A DNA stretch of 14,838 nucleotides from Pseudomonadota bacterium (GTDB taxonomy: Bacteria; Desulfobacterota; Desulfobulbia; Desulfobulbales; SURF-16). Positions within the stretch are counted from its first letter, which is position 1. Each line of letters opens with the position of its first letter. Position numbers and translations under genes: made by a program. The DNA lies in assembly GCA_030597865.1 (NCBI GenBank), contig JAUVQZ010000042.1:1-14838 (forward strand). The letters run 5' to 3'. This document shows positions 1 through 6,281 of the stretch, one piece after another. Under the pieces are notes generated by a model. It ran no database searches, was not told the DNA's origin, and was given only the letters and a program-made list of their open reading frames with translations.

Positions 1-375
1 GTTATGTTTTAAGCTGGGGTCGAATTCGTCCGGAAAATCATAGCCTGGGCCACCGGTGCCGGTGCCCAAGGGACAGCCACCCTGGATCATGAATTTAGGA
101 ATAACGCGGTGAAAGATCAGGCCGTCGTAATAACGCCCGCTGGTTCTGCCTTTCGAATCCTTGAAATTTTTTGTTCCCTCGGCCAGTCCCACAAAGTTTG
201 TAACGGTCAAGGGCGTTTTTTCAAACTCCAGCGTGGTGATTATTTCACCCTTTGAAGTAACAAATTTAGCATATAATCCATCGTCCAGTTCTGTTTCTGC
301 CGCCATGATTTCACCTTTTGTAATGTTGCATATTGTCAGTAATAGTAGAAAGAATATAAAAATATTACGTTTCAT
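1..375 (-). CDS. Exported cyclophilin-type peptidylprolyl isomerase (3' end outside window)
   Basis: Catalyses cis-trans isomerisation of X-Pro bonds to help protein folding, here probably in the periplasm. The visible 125 residues open with a charged start (MKR), a hydrophobic run at about residues 5-15 and an Ala-Ala at 25-26, which reads as a signal peptide. The cyclophilin signature lies at residues 83-100, with FHRVIPKFMIQGG at its core; Arg90, Phe95 and Gln98 match the usual active-site positions. A Gly/Thr-rich loop and a PDEF segment follow, as in the family. Only the C-terminal part, perhaps 40-60 residues, is missing. The start at 375 is preceded by GAGGAG at good spacing. A Cys at position 16 does not sit in a convincing lipobox, so I call a plain signal peptide. 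What lies downstream is not visible. Confidence 0.93.
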   Translation of the reverse strand, partial: MKRNIFIFFLLLLTICNITKGEIMAAETELDDGLYAKFVTSKGEIITTLEFEKTPLTVTNFVGLAEGTKNFKDSKGRTSGRYYDGLIFHRVIPKFMIQGGCPLGTGTGGPGYDFPDEFDPSLKHN

Positions 376-848
376 TGTTTGTCTCCTCAGGGGATTTGAA
401 CTCGAAAAGATCTACGAAGCTTATTACAAAAAAATACCATCCTTATCTCATTGTCCATATAATTAAATCATCCTATAAAGTTCACCTTGAATACTAAGGA
501 CAGGTTGTTCTTGTCAAGGCAAAACTCAGATACTGAAACTGTCATAAACCCTATTGACGAAAATGAGGATTTAGGGTTAAATAATTGGATTTTTTTTTAT
601 GAGGAATTTGACCCAATTTCTTTAACCAGTGTCTGTTCAGAAATGAGGATTTTTGCCGGAGATCAGGTAAGCGAGTTTACGAGACTCCGAGGACTGCGAA
701 AAAAATAAGCACAGGCGCCCCGAAGGAAGTGCCCTTGGGGTGCATATGTTTGATATCGGAGTCTTCACTTCGTTTCGCTTACCTCCGAGCATTATTTTTT
801 GAGCATAACGCAGAGATTGGACGAAAAAGCAATTATTCAAGGTAGCCT
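376..848. other. Intergenic stretch with repeats, no convincing gene
   Basis: About 470 bases between the isomerase and hsp20. The left half is AT-rich. The 12-mer AAATGAGGATTT occurs at 561-572 and again at 641-652, exactly 80 bases apart. The right half holds a nested inverted repeat (665-784) and a dispersed repeat copy (818-859). Two short open frames, 487-708 on plus (TTG start) and 637-840 on minus, have no recognisable domain. The second is made almost entirely of the repeat sequence. I treat neither as a gene. Confidence 0.6.
665..784. repeat. Nested inverted repeat (foldback element)
   Basis: The outer arms are 665-689 and the reverse complement of 757-784. They share AGGTAAGCGA at one end and GACTCCG at the other, with a diverged middle. 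Inside lies a tight hairpin at 715-743: GCGCCCC pairs with GGGGTGC (one G-T pair), then after one bulged G, AAGG pairs with CCTT around a 6-base loop. No T-run follows on either side, so it does not look like a terminator. It resembles a small intergenic repeat or a decayed foldback element; identity is unproven without other genomic copies. Confidence 0.6.
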
Positions 849-859
849 TTAATGAATGG
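818..859 (+). repeat. Dispersed 42-bp repeat, copy 1
   Basis: Matches the reverse complement of 7434-7475 at 38 of 42 positions. The shared core contains TGGACGAAAAAGCAA and GCCTTTAATG. A further shared 9-mer, CGCAGAGAT, lies directly upstream at 809-817; in copy 2 it is set off by 24 extra bases. The repeat runs across the stop codon of hsp20 (849-851). Confidence 0.75.
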
Positions 860-1151
860 TGACCTTGACAGCCTGATCCATCTCAACAAATGGGACCTCC
901 ACCTTCAGAAGACCGTTATCAAACACAGCATCAGCCTTTTCTTTAACAATCTCATGGGCCAATTCATAACAGCCATCAAATTTGAAATCTTCCCTTTCTC
1001 CGGTGATGCAGAAATGATGGTCGCCAAAACTCAGGTCGACCGAGCTTTTATCTACACCGGGCAGGGCCACTTCAATGTGAAGGCCTTCACTGCTTTCATT
1101 ATGAAGAATCATAACCTCAGGGCATACTGAGCGTTTGGTTAACTCTTTCAT
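849..1151 (-). CDS. Small heat-shock protein, Hsp20/alpha-crystallin family
   Basis: ATP-independent holdase chaperone that binds unfolding proteins in the cytoplasm. The 100-residue protein is nearly all alpha-crystallin domain. It starts the fold at about residue 24 (HIEVALPGVDK) and ends with the family hallmark DAVFDNGLLKVEVP at about 75-88, the A-x(3)-n-G-L-L type motif. The N-terminal arm is only about 20 residues and there is no clear C-terminal I-x-I/V tail beyond the last strand (VKVTI). This makes it shorter than typical 140-150 residue Hsp20s, so large oligomers may not form. An upstream in-frame start exists at 1187, but I choose 1151 because GGAGGTG precedes it at ideal spacing. 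The last codons and stop lie inside a dispersed repeat. It is divergent from korA, with a Fur-box-like site between them. No CIRCE element is visible. Confidence 0.9.
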   Translation of the reverse strand: MKELTKRSVCPEVMILHNESSEGLHIEVALPGVDKSSVDLSFGDHHFCITGEREDFKFDGCYELAHEIVKEKADAVFDNGLLKVEVPFVEMDQAVKVTIH

Positions 1152-1217
1152 AGTACACCTCCATTTAGTTATAGTTATTCGCACCAACCTCCCTGTTTTT
1201 TGACATTATCCCGATAA

Positions 1218-1236
1218 ACAAATAATAATCATTATC
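1218..1236. promoter_or_regulatory. Fur-box-like operator
   Basis: The 19-mer matches the classical Fur consensus GATAATGATAATCATTATC at 15 of 19 positions. Its right half, TAATCATTATC, is perfect. It sits between divergent hsp20 (67 bases from its start codon) and korA (145 bases away), so it could act on either promoter. The match is seen directly; Fur binding is inferred. Confidence 0.5.
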
Positions 1237-1280
1237 GCCTCCACAAGCAGCTCATGTTCCGCTTTTATCGCTGTTTTTTT

Positions 1281-1289
1281 TGTGATAAT
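1281..1289 (+). promoter_or_regulatory. Possible extended -10 promoter for korAB
   Basis: TGTGATAAT fits an extended -10 element (TGnTATAAT with one change). No convincing -35 hexamer lies 16-18 bases upstream, which extended -10 promoters can tolerate. It would give a leader of roughly 85 bases before korA. Confidence 0.3.
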
Positions 1290-1380
1290 GTAAAATAATA
1301 AACTTTGATTTTCCGCTGAGGATCCCACGCTGGAAGCCTTTTATCATGTTCCCTGTTTCAACTTTCAAAAAAGGGGCGCT

Positions 1381-3099
1381 ATGGATATTTCAATACGAAT
1401 TGGCGGTGCGGCAGGACAGGGCATCCAGAGCATTGGCGCTGCCTTGGCCAAGTTTTTTTGCCGTTCTGGTTTCCATGTCTTCACAAATCAGGACTATATG
1501 TCCCGCATCAAGGGCGGTCATAACTTCTACCAAGTCCGTATTTCCGAGCTTCCTCTTTCAGCAGCACTTGATGAGATAGACATTCTGCTTGCCCTGGACC
1601 AGAATAGCATCGCCATTCACCACCATGTAGTGAGAGAAACCGGCATCATTGTGTATGACCAAGCCACTGGTACGGCAGACTTTACCGAGCCGGCCAGCCT
1701 GGCGATCCCCCTTGCCCTGGTGGCAACGGAGGCAAACGGCACCAAGATCATGGCAAACAATGTGGCCTTAGGGGCACTGCTCGGCCTTATGGGGCAAGAT
1801 CTAGCAGGAATAAACGACATTATCCAACAGCAGTGGGCAAATAAGGGTGCAGAGTTGGTTCGCCAAAACATCGAGGTAGCAAAAGCAGGCTATGACTTTG
1901 TCTTAAATCACAGCGACCACCGACTTGCCATACCTCCTCCCTCAACAAAAGGATATTTGCTTTTAAACGGCTCCCAGGCCATCAGTTTGGGGGCGTTAGT
2001 AAGCGGCTGCAAATTTTACGCAGCCTATCCAATGACTCCCTCAACCGGGATTATGGTTAATCTGGCGGCCCAGGCAAAAAAACACGGCATAGTTGTCGAA
2101 CAGGCCGAGGATGAAATCGCCGCCATTAACATGGCTCTTGGTGCATCTTACGGCGGGGTGCGGGCGATGACCGGCACCTCCGGAGGCGGTTTTGCGCTGA
2201 TGACCGAAGGCGTCTCCCTGGCAGGCATGACTGAAACCCCGGTGGTAATAGCCGAAGTTCAACGCCCGGGCCCTGCCACCGGACTCCCCACCCGCACAGA
2301 GCAAAGCGATCTTTTATTTATACTCTATGGCGGCCATGGCGAATTCCCCAGAGTGGTCTTTGCCCCTGGAAGCCCGAGCCAGGCAATCGCCCTTACCAAC
2401 AAGGCCTTTGATCTTGCTGAGAAATATCAAATCCCCGCCTTTATTCTTTCTGATCAATATCTGGCTGATTGCCAGTGGAGCTATGCGGAACTAGACACCG
2501 ACAGTCTGACCTACACTGATTATCGACTGCGCAATCCGGAACTTGAAAAGCTGCCCAGCTATCAGCGTTATCAAGTTAATGACACCGGTATCTCGCCCCT
2601 TGCCATACCCGGTGAATCGAGCCATTTAGTGGTGGTAGACAGTGACGAACACGATGAGGACGGCCACATCATTGAAGATGCTGCTACTCGCAACCAGATG
2701 GTTGAGAAAAGACTTTTCAAAAAATTACGGATGCTTCGCAAGGAAATCGCTGCACCGGAATTAATCGGTCACCGGCAACCAGAGATTCTCCTTCTCTGCT
2801 GGGGATCGACCTATGGCGTGGTCAAGGAGGTTACTGAAATTCTGGAACCTGATCACTCAATTGCCATGCTCCACTTCAGTGAGCTCTTTCCTTTCCCGGC
2901 TTCTGAAGAATTCGCCTATCTGCAATTGCTTGACCAAGCAAGCCAAACCATCTCCATTGAAAATAATGCAGGCGGTCAATTTGCCAAACTTCTACGGGCA
3001 GAAACCGGCTTTGGAGTATCAACACTGATCAACAAGTATGACGGCAGACCCTTTACCACCACCAACCTCTTAGGTGAACTCAATGAATTCCTGGGATGA
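1381..3099 (+). CDS. korA: 2-oxoacid:acceptor oxidoreductase, fused gamma-alpha subunit
   Basis: Larger subunit of a two-subunit 2-oxoacid:ferredoxin oxidoreductase, which oxidatively decarboxylates a 2-oxoacid to acyl-CoA and CO2 and reduces ferredoxin (reversible in anaerobes). The 572 residues carry the gamma domain first, about 1-180, with GGAAGQGIQSIG and MSRIKGGHNFYQVRIS. The alpha (pyrimidine-binding/TPP partner) domain follows from about 188, with YPMTPST (216-222), QAEDE (241-245) and QRPGPATGLPTRTEQSDL (294-311). The C-terminal domain II/III region completes it. The gamma-alpha fusion is normal for the two-subunit class. AAGGGG precedes the ATG at 4 bases. korB overlaps its 3' end by 17 bases, so the two are co-translated. 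The substrate cannot be told from sequence: 2-oxoglutarate, pyruvate or branched-chain 2-oxoacids are all possible. Confidence 0.93.
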   Translation: MDISIRIGGAAGQGIQSIGAALAKFFCRSGFHVFTNQDYMSRIKGGHNFYQVRISELPLSAALDEIDILLALDQNSIAIHHHVVRETGIIVYDQATGTADFTEPASLAIPLALVATEANGTKIMANNVALGALLGLMGQDLAGINDIIQQQWANKGAELVRQNIEVAKAGYDFVLNHSDHRLAIPPPSTKGYLLLNGSQAISLGALVSGCKFYAAYPMTPSTGIMVNLAAQAKKHGIVVEQAEDEIAAINMALGASYGGVRAMTGTSGGGFALMTEGVSLAGMTETPVVIAEVQRPGPATGLPTRTEQSDLLFILYGGHGEFPRVVFAPGSPSQAIALTNKAFDLAEKYQIPAFILSDQYLADCQWSYAELDTDSLTYTDYRLRNPELEKLPSYQRYQVNDTGISPLAIPGESSHLVVVDSDEHDEDGHIIEDAATRNQMVEKRLFKKLRMLRKEIAAPELIGHRQPEILLLCWGSTYGVVKEVTEILEPDHSIAMLHFSELFPFPASEEFAYLQLLDQASQTISIENNAGGQFAKLLRAETGFGVSTLINKYDGRPFTTTNLLGELNEFLG

Positions 3100-3943
3100 A
3101 ATCTATAAAGGACAACGACCAGCCTGGTGCCCTGGCTGCGGAAATTTTGCCATCTTAAATACCTTAAAAAAGGTATTACTGGAAGAAGGCATTAAACCGC
3201 ATCAATTCACTATTGTCTCAGGAATCGGTCAGGCCGCGAAACTTCCCCATTACACTAAATGCAATACCTTTAACGGCCTTCATGGCCGCACCTTGCCGGT
3301 GGCATCCGGCCTTAGGTTCGCCAATAATCAAATGCTGGTACTTGCCGTGGCAGGTGACGGTGACTGTTATGGAGAAGGCGGCAACCACCTGCTTCATGCC
3401 ATTCGTCGCAATATGAACATCAAACTTTTTGTCCACAACAACCAGGTATACGGCCTTACAAAGGGCCAGGCCTCGCCAACAACCACCACACCAACGCCGA
3501 CCAAAACGCAACCATTCGGAGCCCTTTCCGAGCCCTTAAACCCATTGGCTTTAGCTATTTCACTCAACTGCAGCTTTGTGGCTCGTGGCTTTGCAGGGGC
3601 CAGCGGCTTGCCTCATTTAAATAAGCTGATGAAAGCAGCTATCCATCACAAGGGTTTTGCCTTTATCGATATTTTGCAGAACTGCGTGTCGTTTAATAAG
3701 GTAAACACCTTTCACTGGTATAAAGAGCGAGTCTATCAATTAGAAGGCAGCTATGATCCTAGAGACCGAGCTGCGGCATTCACACGCTGCCAAGAATGGG
3801 GAGATCGTATCCCCACCGGAATATTCTACCAATGCCAGCGACCGGTTTTTGAAGAACAAATTGAAATTCTGAACAAAACTCCATTGACCAAACAGATTTT
3901 TGATTTTGAAAAAGCAAAACAAGAGGTCAATGGGTTTTCATGA
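3083..3943 (+). CDS. korB: 2-oxoacid:acceptor oxidoreductase, beta subunit
   Basis: Catalytic TPP- and [4Fe-4S]-binding partner of the preceding subunit. The 286 residues show WCPGCGN at 15-21 (two cluster cysteines, Cys16 and Cys19), the TPP/Mg motif GDGDCYGEGGNH (91-102) with HNNQVYGLTKGQ (118-129), and a late cysteine in LQNCVSFN (Cys201). At the place where two-subunit enzymes usually read GIGC, this one reads GIGQ (Gln50), with Cys60 ten residues on. A Thr/Pro-rich run follows GQASP at 128-132. An in-frame GTG at 3074 gives a slightly longer form. I prefer ATG at 3083 because AGGTGA lies 5 bases upstream, inside the end of korA. No gene for a separate ferredoxin-like delta subunit is adjacent, consistent with the two-subunit type that uses a soluble ferredoxin. 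Confidence 0.92.
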   Translation: MNSWDEIYKGQRPAWCPGCGNFAILNTLKKVLLEEGIKPHQFTIVSGIGQAAKLPHYTKCNTFNGLHGRTLPVASGLRFANNQMLVLAVAGDGDCYGEGGNHLLHAIRRNMNIKLFVHNNQVYGLTKGQASPTTTTPTPTKTQPFGALSEPLNPLALAISLNCSFVARGFAGASGLPHLNKLMKAAIHHKGFAFIDILQNCVSFNKVNTFHWYKERVYQLEGSYDPRDRAAAFTRCQEWGDRIPTGIFYQCQRPVFEEQIEILNKTPLTKQIFDFEKAKQEVNGFS

Positions 3944-4150
3944 ACAAATAAGCTCAAATCTCTAACCCGCTGAAGCGGAAATTAAGGACTGGATAAGTGC
4001 CTTTGAGGTTCTTCTAAAATCATCTTTGCAACCTCCTCACTTTTCTTGTTTTTTATTACAGCTTTTACGAAGTAAGGCACTAAAAGATCTCACGTTCTCT
4101 TCGCATCACCAAGCCGGGACATGTAAGATCGATGGAGAACAGACAAAAGA

Positions 4151-4181
4151 AAACCCCGACGGCCAAAGGTCGTCGGGGTTT
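4151..4181 (-). terminator. Rho-independent terminator of tRNA-Leu
   Basis: A 14-bp stem (one G-T pair) closes on an AAA loop, with ACCCCGACG pairing to CGTCGGGGT. Read on the minus strand it is followed by a T-rich tail (TTTTCTTTTG). It lies about 35 bases past the tRNA 3' end. It may also stop plus-strand transcripts from korB, though the plus-strand tail is poor. Confidence 0.88.
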
Positions 4182-4215
4182 ATCGAACATTCTCGGACGA
4201 GAATGGATTTATCAA

Positions 4216-4303
4216 TGGTGCCTAGAGCGAGAATCGAACTCGCACGGGCGCAAGGCCCACGAGATTTTAAGTCTCGGGTGTCTACCAATTCCACCATCCA
4301 GGC
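4216..4303 (-). tRNA. tRNA-Leu (anticodon UAA)
   Basis: Reads UUA, and UUG by wobble, codons. On the minus strand the acceptor arm GCCTGGA pairs with TCTAGGC (one G-T pair), followed by an encoded CCA (4216-4218). The anticodon stem GAGA/TCTC encloses the loop CTTAAAA, giving UAA. The T arm is GCGAG-TTCGATT-CTCGC and there is a long class II variable arm (TGGGCCTTGCGCCC). Length is 88 bases with CCA, typical for tRNA-Leu. A terminator follows at 4151-4181. Short open frames across this region are translations of the tRNA and are not genes. Confidence 0.97.
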
Positions 4304-4451
4304 AACAGAAGGTTTTTAGCATATTGTCATCGCCATATCAAGAAGCAAAACTCCAGCCAGGCCCTTCCCCGTTAGATTCAACGACCTTGCTTTTTTTCAA
4401 ATTATCGCCTGTTGCCACCGATCATCCCCCGGCAAACAGACAACCAACTCC

Positions 4452-6281
4452 TTAGCGGATCTTGAAGGATGCGGTCTTTTCACTGATACCACGCTTCAAC
4501 ACCTCACGGTTATAGGCGGCAATCACATCCCGCCTCTTGAGCATACCCACCACCCACATCTCCTCCTTGGATTCCACCACGGGAATCTCTTCAATGCCCT
4601 TGACCACAAACTGGGTCATGGCATCATACAGGTTATCACTGGGGGTCATGGTCACCACCTTACGGGCACAGATATGGCCCACCGTGGCACTGAGGCGGAG
4701 CTCTTCGTCGTGGAGGATGGTTTTGACATCCTGCAGGGAGATAATGCCCACCATCCGGCCGGCCTTGGCCCCTGTTTCGGCCAAAACTGGAAAATAAAAA
4801 CTGTCCTCGGCCATGGAAAAGATCTTCAGGAGCTGGTTGACATTGGCCCGCTCACTGACGAAATCCACATCCTCACTCATGGCAATACCAACAGGCAACG
4901 ATTTCATGATCGCGGCCTCCCGACCCTCGTGGATATCAATACCTTCCCGGGTGAAATCCACTGTATCAATGGAGTCGTGATAGAGATGTTTGGCAACAAC
5001 GGTACCAATAATACTGGCCAGCATCACTGGAATAATAATCTCGTAATTACCGGTCATCTCAAAGAGCAGGAAGATGGCAGTTAGGGGCGAATGGGTGGTG
5101 GCGCCAAGGAATGCCCCTATACCCACCGCAGCAAAGGCACCCGGCCCTGCCACCATACCTGGAAAAAGAAGGTGACAGATCATGCCAAAGGCGCCGCCGA
5201 TCATGGCGCCGATAAAAAGGGCCGGCGCAAAAACACCACCTGCCCCACCGGTGCCCAAGGTAATGGCCGTGGCCGCGATCTTCAAAAAAATCAGAACCGC
5301 CATCACCCAGAGAACGCCATCACCATAGAGCACCTTTTCAATATAAAAATAGCCATCCCCCATGACATGGGGAAAGAAAATACCCATGCAGCCAACAATG
5401 GCCGCACCTATTATCGGCTTTACAAAAGGATTTACATTGATCTGCTGACAGCGGTCCCTCACCTGATAGAAAAACTTGATATGGATAACCGCAATAATGC
5501 CAATGATAATTCCCATCAGCATGTAGAGGGGGATCTCCATCAGGGGGTTAACGATCTGATAGTCGGGGATGGGAAAGGCCGGAGAATCGCCATAGGTGGC
5601 GCGGGCCACAACCGTGGCAATGGCCGCAGCAATAACCAGGGCCGAGAAGGAGGATATCTGATAGGTGCCGAGCAGGACAATCTCCGAGGCGAAAAAGACC
5701 CCGGCCATGGGCGCGTTAAACATGGCGCCGATGCCGCCGGCGCAACCGGCAGCGATATAGACCTTCATCCGGTCACCGGACACCCGGAAGAACTGGCCGA
5801 CCTGGGAACCCACAGCGCCGCCCACCTGGGCGATGGGCCCCTCCACGCCGGCTGAACCGCCGGTGCCGATGGTGAGTGAGGTAGAAAAGGTCTTGAGGAG
5901 AATAGTCCTAAACCTGATACGCCCCCCCTCCAGGTTCACCTTGCGCAAAAACTTGGTAAAGCCATAGCCGTTGACCTCGCCGGGATAGAAATAGGCCAGG
6001 GGAATGAGCAATACCATACCGACAATGGGGATCAGGGGCAGAAGAAGAACAGCAAAACCAAACTCCTTAAAGAGAAAAACATCGCCGGAATGAAAGGCCT
6101 CCAAACCGCCTTCGCCGAAGATCTTCTTGATGCCGCCCTCAAAAATCATATGGTGGACAAACTCCTCGGTTTCACGAAAGAGGATATTTGCCAAGCCAGC
6201 TGCCAAGCCGATAAAGGAGGCTATAACCACCATCAACGTGCCCTCGCCGGGCACATATTTCTGAAAATTAAACCTCTTCAT
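4452..6281 (-). CDS. CLC-family chloride channel/transporter with C-terminal CBS pair
   Basis: Inner-membrane anion channel or Cl-/H+ antiporter, 609 residues. The membrane part spans about 1-440. It carries the gating-glutamate motif GSAGVEGPIAQVG (Glu147, equivalent to E. coli ClcA Glu148), the FNAPMAGVFFASE segment (188-200) and the second selectivity motif GTGGAGGVFAPALF (343-356). The pore tyrosine is in HLYHDSI (Tyr434). The first selectivity loop reads GYGFT instead of GSGIP. At the internal proton-glutamate position (ClcA Glu203) the residue is Ile201. Two CBS domains follow (about 468-528 and 533-592) and probably sense adenine nucleotides. The ATG at 6281 overlaps the dGTPase stop as ATGA, so the gene is translationally coupled to it. 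A TTG at 6302 would add 7 residues but lacks this arrangement. Confidence 0.93.
   Translation of the reverse strand: MKRFNFQKYVPGEGTLMVVIASFIGLAAGLANILFRETEEFVHHMIFEGGIKKIFGEGGLEAFHSGDVFLFKEFGFAVLLLPLIPIVGMVLLIPLAYFYPGEVNGYGFTKFLRKVNLEGGRIRFRTILLKTFSTSLTIGTGGSAGVEGPIAQVGGAVGSQVGQFFRVSGDRMKVYIAAGCAGGIGAMFNAPMAGVFFASEIVLLGTYQISSFSALVIAAAIATVVARATYGDSPAFPIPDYQIVNPLMEIPLYMLMGIIIGIIAVIHIKFFYQVRDRCQQINVNPFVKPIIGAAIVGCMGIFFPHVMGDGYFYIEKVLYGDGVLWVMAVLIFLKIAATAITLGTGGAGGVFAPALFIGAMIGGAFGMICHLLFPGMVAGPGAFAAVGIGAFLGATTHSPLTAIFLLFEMTGNYEIIIPVMLASIIGTVVAKHLYHDSIDTVDFTREGIDIHEGREAAIMKSLPVGIAMSEDVDFVSERANVNQLLKIFSMAEDSFYFPVLAETGAKAGRMVGIISLQDVKTILHDEELRLSATVGHICARKVVTMTPSDNLYDAMTQFVVKGIEEIPVVESKEEMWVVGMLKRRDVIAAYNREVLKRGISEKTASFKIR

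Noticed and set aside
487..708. 73-residue frame with a TTG start between the isomerase and hsp20
   Set aside because: No family resemblance, no good ribosome site, and its end runs into the repeat structure.
637..840. 67-residue minus-strand frame
   Set aside because: Encoded almost entirely by the foldback and dispersed repeat, so more likely repeat DNA than a gene.
1284..1302. Second Fur box over the korA promoter (GATAATG...)
   Set aside because: Only about 12 of 19 positions match and the dyad half is absent; AT-rich chance is likely.
1152..1380. CIRCE or sigma-32 heat-shock promoter for hsp20
   Set aside because: Looked for the TTAGCACTC/GAGTGCTAA pair and a CTTGAA/CCCCAT-type promoter; neither is present.
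3969..3980. CCGC-TGAA-GCGG hairpin after korB
   Set aside because: Only 4 bp of stem and no T-run; not a credible terminator.
4005..4060. GAGGTT/AACCTC inverted repeat followed by T-rich DNA after korB
   Set aside because: Six-bp stem with a loop near 19 bases and an interrupted T-run; too weak to call.
4026..4455. Short open frames on both strands crossing the tRNA-Leu region
   Set aside because: They are translations of the tRNA gene and its terminator, a common source of false hypothetical proteins.
5091..5855. 254-residue plus-strand frame opposite the CLC gene
   Set aside because: Low-complexity Gly/His/Asn-rich antisense of a well-supported gene, with no recognisable domain.
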